A program made the translations under genes and the position numbers. DNA of 54,867 nt. Origin: Actinomyces dentalis DSM 19115. Its GTDB lineage: Bacteria > Actinomycetota > Actinomycetes > Actinomycetales > Actinomycetaceae. This document shows, piece by piece, positions 9,175-17,714 of this stretch. The stretch is from positions 1 through 54,867 of the forward strand of contig NZ_AUBL01000030.1 of the NCBI RefSeq assembly GCF_000429225.1, read 5' to 3'. The notes beneath the pieces are model-generated. The model was not told where the DNA came from and made no database searches. It was given only the letters and a program-made list of their open reading frames with translations. Positions within the stretch are counted from its first letter, which is position 1; every line of letters starts with the position of its first letter.

Positions 9175-10065
9175 ATGATACTGACCGACGCCGATCTGCC
9201 GGGAGCATGGAAGAATGCCGATGATGAGTCTAAGTATGCTCAGCAGCTAACACTTTGGCTTACAAAAGGCAGGCTCGGAGGAGGTCTGGTTGCAGCAGCA
9301 GGAGGAGCGATTTCTTGGCGTATCGATCGAGTTGATGTTGCCGCCTGGACGATACTCATTGGATTCTTATCGGCACTCATCTGCGAGGTTGTATCTTGGG
9401 CAACACACTCGGAGCAAGCATGGTACGAGGGAAGAGCAGTGGCGGAGTCGGTCAAAACTCTCGCCTGGAGATATGCGGTTTGCGCAGATCCGTTCCCGGT
9501 TTCGATGGCGGATTCGGACGCTAAGACCCTGCTTCGAGAACGCATATCAACGGTCACCAGCGAGGTATCAGAGAGGATCGTATTTGATGCCAACTCGGTT
9601 GTGACACATAATATGAACATTCTAAGAGCCGCTCCTTTCGAGGATAGACGCGACACCTACATCAACGGAAGAACCATTGACCAAAAAAACTGGTATGCGA
9701 AGAAGGCTCGCCTGAACCGACGATGTGCCATATTCTGGCGCAGCACCCTCATCATTTTTGATGCTTTGGTCTTTGGACTTGCCTGCAGTCGCCTTCCCGG
9801 AGGATGGACCATAGACTTCGCTGGCCTACTCGGAGCCTTGATCGCAGCTGGCACCGCGTGGGTCTCCGTGAAGCAGTTCTCTCCGTTGGCATCCGCATAC
9901 GCCGTAGCAACAAAGGAACTGGGAATACAAGAGTCCAAACTGAGGATGGTGGATGAAAAGGACTGGGCATTGGTTGCCGCTGACGCAGAAGAGGCCATCA
10001 GTCGTGAGCACACGACGTGGCTAGCTTCTCGAACCGGTCGGCTTCCCAATTGGATTGAACCCTAA
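9175..10065 (+). CDS. SLATT/DUF4231-type membrane protein, predicted pore effector
   Basis: Product of 296 residues starting at an ATG behind GGAGGAC. It has two pairs of membrane segments, at about 35-49/55-75 and 188-206/213-232, each followed by a soluble helical stretch. This layout is typical of DUF4231/SLATT proteins. SLATT proteins are predicted to be membrane effectors in nucleotide-signalling defence systems and are often next to TIR or other signal-generating domains. Here the TIR-like gene is immediately upstream, so the two probably work as sensor or signal producer and killer. Like the TIR gene it is less GC-rich than the surrounding operon. Pore formation is inferred from the family, not shown. 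Confidence 0.65.
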   Translation: MILTDADLPGAWKNADDESKYAQQLTLWLTKGRLGGGLVAAAGGAISWRIDRVDVAAWTILIGFLSALICEVVSWATHSEQAWYEGRAVAESVKTLAWRYAVCADPFPVSMADSDAKTLLRERISTVTSEVSERIVFDANSVVTHNMNILRAAPFEDRRDTYINGRTIDQKNWYAKKARLNRRCAIFWRSTLIIFDALVFGLACSRLPGGWTIDFAGLLGALIAAGTAWVSVKQFSPLASAYAVATKELGIQESKLRMVDEKDWALVAADAEEAISREHTTWLASRTGRLPNWIEP

Positions 10066-10073
10066 ATCATATC

Positions 10074-10230
10074 CCTCCAGGCTGAGCGCATCCGGTGCTC
10101 CATCGCCTATCTGTCGACGACCTTCGCGCTCACGGACGCCGAGCCGCGGCGGGCACTGGTCGACTTCCTCCAGGACGAGGAGCAGGGCGTTTTCATCGGT
10201 CCCTCCGCCCGTCTGCCCTTGCCCGCGCCG
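10074..10230 (+). pseudogene. decayed copy of the 5' end of the giant helicase gene
   Basis: Bases 10074-10230 match 11067-11220 closely. Translated from 10075 they give LQAERIRCSIAYLSTTFAL and continue through a FLQDEEQGVF block, the same as residues about 8-57 of the giant helicase with a few substitutions and one lost codon. There is no start codon, and the similarity ends where the relE pseudogene begins. The fragment starts eight bases after the SLATT stop. It suggests that the toxin-antitoxin module entered at, or was accompanied by a duplication of, the 5' end of the helicase gene. Confidence 0.8.
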
Positions 10231-10256
10231 CTCGCGAAACGGGCGGGCGCCCGCTG

Positions 10257-10520
10257 TCACTTTCGGCGATAGACCTCACGGCGGTGGTCAACAGCGAGAA
10301 CGAGGACCACCAGCACTCCGTCGTCGATCTCGTAGATGATGCGGTAGTTGCCGGTGCGCACGCGCCACTCCCCGTGCCCTCCGACGAGTTTTTTGGCACC
10401 TATCGGGCGAGGCTCTTAGGCAAGCAGCTCAACGACAGCCTGAATCCGGCGTTGCGCGTGACCGTCCAGTTTGCGTAGCTGACGGGCGGCAGCCGGGCTG
10501 AGCTGGATCCGGTGGGTCAT
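10257..10520 (-). pseudogene. RelE/ParE-type toxin, interrupted by a nonsense codon
   Basis: Read on the minus strand from an ATG at 10520, the frame gives MTHRIQLSPAAARQLRKLD and runs to LLA. An in-frame TAA at 10418-10416 (codon 35) then interrupts it. The same frame continues as EPRPIGAKKLVGG, then the EWRVRTGNYRIIYEI block of RelE toxins, and ends at a TGA at 10257. No shift is needed, so a single base change (for example GAA to TAA) would explain it. The start overlaps the antitoxin stop by four bases (ATGA), the usual antitoxin-toxin arrangement. The toxin is presumably inactive. A sequencing error is the main alternative. Confidence 0.85.
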
Positions 10521-10777
10521 GCGAGCCCGAGGTCAACCTTGACCTCGTCCCAGGGGATGGTGCCGTGCTCGGCGACCTCCGCACGGGCGGCGTCGGCTGC
10601 TTCGATGTCCGTCAGGTCCTCCGCAGCCCGGGTGAGGCGCTCCAGGTCCTCCGCTCCAATCACCGCGGCCACGCGGCGGTCCCGACGGGTGAGGAACACG
10701 GGCTCATGGCTCGCGTGGGCGTCGTCGATGACGTCGGCGAGCTTGTTGCGCGCGGCGGAGACGGGCATATCAGTCAT
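10517..10777 (-). CDS. Phd/YefM-family antitoxin
   Basis: Product of 86 residues. It begins MTDMPVSAARNKLADVIDDA and continues with EPVFLTRRDRRVAAVIGAEDL, the standard Phd/YefM fold that binds DNA through its N-terminal half and the toxin through the C-terminal tail. The downstream toxin gene is broken, so the antitoxin may persist as an autoregulator or as protection against related toxins. A start further upstream would only add an Arg/Ser-rich leader; the chosen ATG lies seven bases after a GATACT box (minus strand, 10787-10792), consistent with leaderless transcription. Confidence 0.85.
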   Translation of the reverse strand: MTDMPVSAARNKLADVIDDAHASHEPVFLTRRDRRVAAVIGAEDLERLTRAAEDLTDIEAADAARAEVAEHGTIPWDEVKVDLGLA

Positions 10778-10786
10778 GGCCCGCAG

Positions 10787-10845
10787 TATCGGTGAAGAAC
10801 GCGACGATGTACATCGCGCTACATGGTGTGCATCGCGCTGCTCAG
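10787..10845 (-). promoter_or_regulatory. promoter/operator region of the phd-relE module
   Basis: A minus-strand GATACT box (10787-10792) is followed upstream by the perfect palindrome GATGTACATC (10807-10816) and by two direct copies of CATCGCGCT. Such repeated short palindromic sites are typical operators of Phd-type antitoxins. The segment up to 11047 contains no gene and would also have to hold any promoter of the giant helicase. Confidence 0.4.
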
Positions 10846-11047
10846 AGTCGAGGCCCGCCGACAGCACTCGGCTTCGTCGTCTCACCCCTGCGGTAGCCTC
10901 TGAGTTGCGGGATCAATCTCCCGGAACGACGACGATCCGCACGAGGCCGTGCCGGCCCCGGCGGGCACAGGTCCCGTGCCCGCCCCGGCCGACGCCGCTC
11001 CCATGCCGCATCCGAGCCCCACCACCCACAACCAGCGCGCCTTACTC

Positions 11048-14000
11048 ATGACTCTCCTTCTTCCCAGCCTCCAGGCCGAACGCATCTGGCGATCCATCGT
11101 CGACTACCTGTCGACGACCTTCGCGCTCACGGACGCCGAGCCGCGACGGGTGCTCGCCGACTTCCTCCAGGACGAGGAGCAGGGCGTCTTCATCGGCCCC
11201 TTCGTGCGCCTGCGCCTGCCCTACCTGGCCGCGAGCGCCCACGCCGTCGGCCCCGGTCGGGCTGGCCAACCCGGCCAGCCCGGCCCGGCCGCTGGCCCCG
11301 TCCAGCCCGCCCAACACGCCCGGCCCAGCCGCTCCGCCCCGGTCACCAACCCCGCCGCCCTCACCGACCGCCCCCTCGACTGGGACCCGGGCCTGGCCCC
11401 CTACCAGCATCAGGAGGACGCCTACCGACGCCTGACCACCAAGGGCGGCCACCGCCCCGAGCCGACCATCGTCACCACCGGCACCGGCTCGGGCAAGACC
11501 GAGGCCTTCCTCCACCCCGTCCTCGACCACGTGCTGCGCGCCCGCGCCCGGGGGGTCACCGGCGTCAAGGCCCTCATCCTCTACCCCATGAACGCCCTGG
11601 CCGCGGACCAGGCCGGCCGCCTGGCCCGCCTCATCGCCTCCGACCCCGCCCTGGCGGGGGTGCGCGCCGCCGTCTACACCGGCGACTCCTCCGCCCGGCC
11701 GAACAAGCGCGTCACCGCGGAATCCCTCATCACCGACCGCCACGCCATCCGCAACGACCCGCCGGACATCCTGCTCACCAACTACAAGATGCTCGACCAG
11801 CTGCTCCTGCGCCCCGAGGACCGCGAGCTGTGGCGGGGCTCGGCCGCCTCCCTGACCTACCTGGTCCTGGATGAGTTCCACACCTACGACGGCGCCCAGG
11901 GCACCGACGTCGCCATGCTGCTGCGGCGCCTGGGCCTGACCCTGCGCGCCCACCTGAGCGCCGACGACCCCCGCCGGGAGGCCTTCGCCGACTCACCGCT
12001 CGGGCCCGTGTGCCCGGTGGCCACGTCCGCCACCCTCGGCGACGGCGGGGACCCCTCCCGCATGCTCGCCTTCGCCCGCGACGTCTTCGGGGTCGACCTG
12101 TCCGCCGACGCCGTCGTCACCGAGACCCGCGCCGACCTCGACCGGTGGGCCGCCGCCCACCGCGTCGCCGCCGAGTCCCTGGGCCTGATCGGCCGCGCCC
12201 TGCGCCTGCGCTCCCTGCCGGGCGAGAACCTGCGGGCCCTGGCCCACCTCGCCCAGGCCGGCTCCCCCGACCCCGAGGAGCTGCTGCGCGGCGTCGTCGC
12301 CCGCCTGTACGACCTGCCCGACGGGCTCGAGGACTCCCTCGACGCCGCCGGACTCGCCTGCGCCCTCCAGGCCCACCCGGACGTCCTGGACCTCGTGCGC
12401 GCCGCCGAGATCTCCACGCCGCTGGCCGGGCTCGCCCGCGATCTGCTGGGCCCCGCCTGCGAGCCGGGCCCGGCCCGCCGGGTGCTGTGCGCGATCCTGG
12501 CGGCCCTGTCCGTCGTGCGCGCCGGGCTGGACGGCGCCCCCGACCGCAGCGCGGTCAATGTGGAGGTCACCCTGTGGATCCGCGAGGTCACCCGCGTCGA
12601 CCGGGTCCTGAGCTCCCTGCCGGCCTTCCGCTGGGCCGACGCCGCCTCCGAGCAGGCGCGGGTCGACGATCCCGCGCGCCCGGCCCTGTACTGCCGCTCG
12701 TGCGGGCGCTCCGGCTGGGGCGTCGTGCTGGCCCCCACGGGGCAGCGGGAGAAGGACGACCAGTCCCAGGTGCGCCGCGACCGCAAGACCGGCGACCCCC
12801 GCTTCCGGACCCTCCTGCACGCCCCCGGGGAGGACGCCGACTACCGCCGCCGCCTCGAAGCCGGGGAGCCCGACCCGCAGGCCCGCCACCCCGGGCTGCG
12901 CTGGTACTCCGTCAACGGCCGCGAGCTCCTCGCCCGCCGCCCGGCCGATGACGACCCGGAGGCCAAGGAGGGGCTCGTGCTGCCGGTCCTGACCCTGACC
13001 GGGGACGAGCGCGCCATCGCCGAGGACTCCACCCGCGACGTGTGCCCCTCGTGCGGGGACAGGGACTCGATCCGCTTCCTCGGCTCGGCCGTCGCCACCC
13101 TCCTGTCGGTGTCCCTGACCACCCTGTTCGGCGACGACGCCCTCGACGACGCCGACAAGCGCGCCCTCATCTTCACCGACTCCGTGCAGGACGCCGCCCA
13201 CCGGGCAGGATTCGTCAACCAGCGCTCCCACACCATGAGCCTGCGCTCGGCCCTGCGGGGGGCGCTGACAGCCGACATGCCCCTTGACGCGTGGGCCGGG
13301 GCCGCCCTCGACGCCGCCCGGCCCAGCGCCTTCGACCGCTACCGGCTCGTGCCCGCGGCCCTGACCGAGCACCGGTGCTTCAAGCCCTATTGGGACCCGA
13401 AGGCCTCGGCCTCCGAGCGGCGTCGGGCCGAGCCGCACGTGCGCCGTCGGCTCCTGTTCGACATCGCCCTGGAGGTGGGCCTCCAGTCCGCCTACGGGCG
13501 CACCCTGGAGGCCACCGGGTCGGTGGGCGTGCACGTGGCCGCCGGGCGCGCATCGGTCCTGACCGACCTGGCCCGCCGGGCCCTGGGGGGCGAGCGGCAG
13601 GGCGTCCTGGACGGATTCGAGGGCGTCGCCGACGCCGACCTGCTCGCCTGGGTGCGCGGCACCCTGGAGCGCATGCGCCGCGACGGGGCCATCGACCACG
13701 AGTGGCTCGCGCGCTACAAGCGCGACGACGGCAAGCGCCTGTGGATCTGGTACAAGCGCAACCGCAGCCAGGGCCAGCCGGCCTTCCCCGCCGGGCGCGC
13801 CGCCCCCGCCTTCCCCCGGGCGGGCGGCGGCCTCGACACCCGCAAGTCGGCCTTCGTGCCGGTGGGCTCGCCCAGGTCCTGGTACGCCACCTGGACCCGC
13901 AAGTGCCTGGGCGCGGCGCCCACGCACGCCGCCCGCCTGGCCCGCGTGCTCCTGGCCCGCCTGGCCGAGGCCGGGATCCTCACCGCCACCGACACCAGCA

Positions 14001-17000
14001 GCGGCGGCACCGTCTACGGGCTGCCGGCCGGGCGCGTCGTCGTCTCCCCGCTGGGCGAGACCACGGGAGACGACCTGCTCCTGGTGTGCGACACCTGCCG
14101 CACGCAGCTGCCCGCCGCGGCCGCCACCGTGGACCAGCTCGACAACGCCCCCTGCCCGGCCGTCGGCTGCCCGGGCCGCCTCAGGGCCGGGCCGCGCCCG
14201 GCGGAGAGCTTCTACCGCAGCATGTACGCCGGGGCCCATGTGCGCCGCGTCGACGCCCACGAGCACACCTCGCTGCTCACCGCCGACGAGCGCGCCCGGG
14301 TCGAGAACGGGTTCAAGCGTCCCGAGCAGGCACCGGGCGATCCCAATGTCCTGGTGGCCACCCCCACCCTGGAGATGGGCATCGACATCGGGGACCTGTC
14401 CACCGTCATGCTCGGCTCCCTGCCGGCCACGGTCGCCTCCTACGTGCAGCGGGTCGGCCGGGCGGGCCGCCGCAGCGGGTCGGCGCTCGCCCTGGCCTAC
14501 GTGCCCGGCAGGCGCCACCAACTGCCGGTCCTCGACGACCCCGACCGGCTCCTCAACGGCTCCGTCGCACCGCCGTCGACCTACCTGGGGGCCGAGGAGA
14601 TCCTGCGCCGCCAGTTCCTGGCCTCCGTCATCGACGCCCTGGCCCGCGAGAACCACCCGGCCGTCCCCTCCGGGGGACGCGGTACCGCCGGGGCCGCCCT
14701 GGGGGCCACCGGGGAGGGCTCCCTCATGAGCGTCCTGTGCGAGCGCATCGAGCGCGACGGCGCCCCGCTGGTGCGGGCCTTCACCGACGCCTTCGGGCAG
14801 CGCACGCCGGCGCTCGAGCGCCTGACCAGCTGGGTCACCCGGGACGGCGGCGCCGGGCCCCGCGAGATGCTCATGCGGGCCACCGCCGAGCACCGCGCCG
14901 AGGCCGAGCGGCTCCGGCGCCAGGAGCGCCAGATCGTCGGGGCCCTGCCCGAACTCGCGATGGCGGCCGAGCGCCCCAACGCCACCGAGGAGGACCGGCG
15001 GGCCCATCGCGCCGCCGAGGGCGCCCGGAAGGCGGCCCAGGCCCGGATCCTCGACCTGCAGGGGGAGCACTGGGTCTCGGCCCTGGAGCGCCACGGCATC
15101 CTGCCCAACTACACCCTCATCGACGACTCGGTGCGCCTGTCCGCCCGCGTGTCCTGGCGCGACCCGGAGACCGACGAATTCCATCCCGAGCCCTACGACG
15201 TCGAGCGGGCCTCCGTCCGCGCCCTGCACGAGTTCGCCCCCGGCGCCACCTTCTACACCCGCGGCCTGGAGATGAGGATCGAGGGCGTCGACGCCTCCGC
15301 CGACCTCGCCGACCAGGCCCAGTGGTGGTTCTGCTGCGAGGCCTGCGGTTACGCCGACGTCCGGGGCCCGCAGGGGAGCAGGCCCGCCGCGCCCCCCGAG
15401 TGCCCGAGGTGCCGGGGAACCGCCATCGCCGACGTCGGGCGCGCGCGCCGGGTCCTGCGCCTGACGCGGGTCTTCGCCGACGTCTCCGGGGACGACGCCC
15501 GGATCGGGGACTCCAGTGATGATCGGATCCGCACCCGCTTCGAGATCCTCCCCCTGGCCGACTTCGACCCCGAGCGCGCGGTGCGCCAGTGGAGCGTGGA
15601 GGCCTCCGGCTTCGGGCTGACCCGCTACCGCGGCATGAGCCTGCGCTGGCTCAACACCGGGCGGGCCCTAGCCGGCCAGAGCGTCGACAGGGTCGCGGGC
15701 CTGCCCGTCTCCTCGCGGGACTTCCGCCTGTGCGAGGCGTGCGGCAAGCTCGACACGGACACCGGGGCCTCCACCGCCCGCGAGCACCGGCCCTGGTGCG
15801 CGCACCGCACCGATCCCGCCGAACACGTCATCGCCGTCGATCTCATGCGAGAGCTGCGCACCGAGGCGATCGCCTTCGTTCTCCCCCTCGGCTTCGCCAC
15901 CGACTGGGTGGGGGCCGACTCCCTGACGGCCGCCATCCGGCTGGGCCTGGAGATCACCACCGGCGGGTCCCCCGACCACCTGGGCATCGCCGTCGTCCCC
16001 CACCCCGTCGCCGGCGGCGCCCCCGGTGAGACCCGCCCCGCCCTCCTCCTGCACGACACCGTTCCCGGCGGCACCGGATACCTCACCGATCACGACGACC
16101 CCGCCAAGCTCTGGAACCTCCTCGTGCGCACCGGCCAGCACCTGGAGGACTGCCCGTGCCGCACCGAGAACAGGGGCATGTGCCCCGACTGCCTCCAGCC
16201 CCACGCGCTCTCCGGCGAGGTCACCCGCGCCGCCGCCCTTCACGCCATCCGCCAACTCCTGGGACCGGACGCCGAGGGCCCCTTCGCCGACCTGGCCCCG
16301 GAGGCGCCCCTGTGGCACGTCACCGATGAGGCCGTGCGGGCCGGCACCGGGGAGAGCCCCCTCGAGGTGCGCTTCCGCGCCGAGCTCATCGACCGCCTGG
16401 GCAAGGAGATGGCCGTGCGCGCCGTCGGGGACCCCTCCGGGGCGCCCGCCCTCGAGATCGACGGGGGCCGCTGGAGGATCCGCCCGCAGCTCGACGCACT
16501 GGGCGCCCGCCCCGACTTCACCTGCCTGCGCCCGGCCGGCCGGGCCCCCATCGCCGTCTTCATCGACGGGCGCCGCTATCACGCCACTCGGGCGCACAAC
16601 CGTCTCGCCGACGACGCCGCCAAGCGCGAGCGCCTGCGCGCCGCCGGGTACCGGGTCATCGCCGTCGGCGCCGAGGACCTGGGCGGACCGTGGAATCCGA
16701 CCTGGCTCGACGACGACGCGGTCGCCCGGCTCAAGAACGGCTCCCTCGGGCCGGCGCGGGCGGGCGCCGTCACCGACCGGGCCATCGCCGCCTGGCGCGG
16801 CGGCCCCATGGCCCTCCTGGAGTCCATGCTGCTCGACGACGCCGACGACGGCCCCGACGCCAGTCCGGAGGCCACCGCCCTCAGCGCCCTGGCCGACTCC
16901 ATCTGGGGCCCGCTCATCTGCGACGCCGCCCGCCGCCTGCCCCCGAGCGGGGCGGCGTCCCCGCCGTACTCCCCCGCCCAGGGCGCCAGCGCCCCCGTGC

Positions 17001-17713
17001 ACTACTCCCCCGCTGCGCGCGCGCAGGCGGACCCGCTGTGGGAGGCCCTGCGGGCGCTGCGCCCGGACGAGGACCTCCCGAAGCTCGTCGGCGCCGGCGC
17101 TGGCGTCGAGCCCACCGGCGCCGGCGTGGGCGCCCGCGCCCGGGTCTCCGGCTCGGTGTTCACCAGCCCCCACCTCGCCCTCGCGGTCCGACTCACCGGC
17201 GTCTCCACCACCGGCATGGCCCTGATGCTCGACGACTCCGACGAGGCGCTGACCTCCCCCGACCACGCCGAGGCCTGGCTGGCCTGGCTCAGGCTCGGCA
17301 ACGTGCTCGCCCTCGCGCAGGCGCCCGTGGCCATCACGACGACGAGCCGGGCCCTCGACGAGCTGCGCGGGCGCGCCAAGACCCGGGCCCTCGCCGCCGA
17401 CGCCGGGGTGAGCCCCGAGGCGATGAGCGACCTCGGCTGGAACGACGTCGATGCGGAGCTCACCCCGCCGGACGTCCTCGCGCTCCTGCCCCGCCTCGCC
17501 GCCGCCGGCATCCCCCGCGGGGACGACGGCGCCGAGGTCGCCGACGGGGTCATGACCGACCTGTCGTGGCAGGATCGACGCGTCGCCGTCGTCGCCGACC
17601 CGATGGAGGGCGACGTCGAGGCGCTCGCCGCCGCCGGCTGGCGCGTCGTCGTCCCCGGGGACGACCCCGAACAGACCATTGCCCGGATCGCCGCGCTCCT
17701 GGAAGGACACTGA
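11048..17713 (+). CDS. giant DEAD/DEAH helicase with DUF1998, zinc clusters and a Vsr-like nuclease-type segment
   Basis: Product of 2221 residues. Walker A TGTGSGKT is at 144-151 and the motif II box DEFH at 275-278. Cysteine pairs occur near 548, 665, 1014-1040, 1429-1455 and 1561. Helicase motifs V/VI (ATPTLEMGIDIGD and QRVGRAGRRSGS) lie at about 1105 and 1134. The DUF1998 (MrfA-type) segment with HDTVPGGTGYLTD and a four-cysteine cluster CPCRTENRGMCPDC is at about 1670-1720. At about 1825-1865 ARPDFTC, VFIDGRRYH and RLRAAGYRVIAV resemble Vsr/DUF559 endonuclease folds. DUF1998 helicases include DISARM DrmA/DrmB and Druantia DruE; by size it is nearest DruE or a DrmA-DrmB-like fusion. The ATG was chosen because it immediately precedes the conserved LLPSLQAERIW start; no ribosome binding site is visible. 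The UvrD gene follows by one base. Confidence 0.8.
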   Translation: MTLLLPSLQAERIWRSIVDYLSTTFALTDAEPRRVLADFLQDEEQGVFIGPFVRLRLPYLAASAHAVGPGRAGQPGQPGPAAGPVQPAQHARPSRSAPVTNPAALTDRPLDWDPGLAPYQHQEDAYRRLTTKGGHRPEPTIVTTGTGSGKTEAFLHPVLDHVLRARARGVTGVKALILYPMNALAADQAGRLARLIASDPALAGVRAAVYTGDSSARPNKRVTAESLITDRHAIRNDPPDILLTNYKMLDQLLLRPEDRELWRGSAASLTYLVLDEFHTYDGAQGTDVAMLLRRLGLTLRAHLSADDPRREAFADSPLGPVCPVATSATLGDGGDPSRMLAFARDVFGVDLSADAVVTETRADLDRWAAAHRVAAESLGLIGRALRLRSLPGENLRALAHLAQAGSPDPEELLRGVVARLYDLPDGLEDSLDAAGLACALQAHPDVLDLVRAAEISTPLAGLARDLLGPACEPGPARRVLCAILAALSVVRAGLDGAPDRSAVNVEVTLWIREVTRVDRVLSSLPAFRWADAASEQARVDDPARPALYCRSCGRSGWGVVLAPTGQREKDDQSQVRRDRKTGDPRFRTLLHAPGEDADYRRRLEAGEPDPQARHPGLRWYSVNGRELLARRPADDDPEAKEGLVLPVLTLTGDERAIAEDSTRDVCPSCGDRDSIRFLGSAVATLLSVSLTTLFGDDALDDADKRALIFTDSVQDAAHRAGFVNQRSHTMSLRSALRGALTADMPLDAWAGAALDAARPSAFDRYRLVPAALTEHRCFKPYWDPKASASERRRAEPHVRRRLLFDIALEVGLQSAYGRTLEATGSVGVHVAAGRASVLTDLARRALGGERQGVLDGFEGVADADLLAWVRGTLERMRRDGAIDHEWLARYKRDDGKRLWIWYKRNRSQGQPAFPAGRAAPAFPRAGGGLDTRKSAFVPVGSPRSWYATWTRKCLGAAPTHAARLARVLLARLAEAGILTATDTSSGGTVYGLPAGRVVVSPLGETTGDDLLLVCDTCRTQLPAAAATVDQLDNAPCPAVGCPGRLRAGPRPAESFYRSMYAGAHVRRVDAHEHTSLLTADERARVENGFKRPEQAPGDPNVLVATPTLEMGIDIGDLSTVMLGSLPATVASYVQRVGRAGRRSGSALALAYVPGRRHQLPVLDDPDRLLNGSVAPPSTYLGAEEILRRQFLASVIDALARENHPAVPSGGRGTAGAALGATGEGSLMSVLCERIERDGAPLVRAFTDAFGQRTPALERLTSWVTRDGGAGPREMLMRATAEHRAEAERLRRQERQIVGALPELAMAAERPNATEEDRRAHRAAEGARKAAQARILDLQGEHWVSALERHGILPNYTLIDDSVRLSARVSWRDPETDEFHPEPYDVERASVRALHEFAPGATFYTRGLEMRIEGVDASADLADQAQWWFCCEACGYADVRGPQGSRPAAPPECPRCRGTAIADVGRARRVLRLTRVFADVSGDDARIGDSSDDRIRTRFEILPLADFDPERAVRQWSVEASGFGLTRYRGMSLRWLNTGRALAGQSVDRVAGLPVSSRDFRLCEACGKLDTDTGASTAREHRPWCAHRTDPAEHVIAVDLMRELRTEAIAFVLPLGFATDWVGADSLTAAIRLGLEITTGGSPDHLGIAVVPHPVAGGAPGETRPALLLHDTVPGGTGYLTDHDDPAKLWNLLVRTGQHLEDCPCRTENRGMCPDCLQPHALSGEVTRAAALHAIRQLLGPDAEGPFADLAPEAPLWHVTDEAVRAGTGESPLEVRFRAELIDRLGKEMAVRAVGDPSGAPALEIDGGRWRIRPQLDALGARPDFTCLRPAGRAPIAVFIDGRRYHATRAHNRLADDAAKRERLRAAGYRVIAVGAEDLGGPWNPTWLDDDAVARLKNGSLGPARAGAVTDRAIAAWRGGPMALLESMLLDDADDGPDASPEATALSALADSIWGPLICDAARRLPPSGAASPPYSPAQGASAPVHYSPAARAQADPLWEALRALRPDEDLPKLVGAGAGVEPTGAGVGARARVSGSVFTSPHLALAVRLTGVSTTGMALMLDDSDEALTSPDHAEAWLAWLRLGNVLALAQAPVAITTTSRALDELRGRAKTRALAADAGVSPEAMSDLGWNDVDAELTPPDVLALLPRLAAAGIPRGDDGAEVADGVMTDLSWQDRRVAVVADPMEGDVEALAAAGWRVVVPGDDPEQTIARIAALLEGH

Positions 17714-17714
17714 C

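Noticed and set aside
11993-15229. Minus-strand open frame of 1078 codons across the giant helicase
   Set aside because: Composition is typical of a shadow frame and no domain is seen; the + strand helicase motifs are clear.
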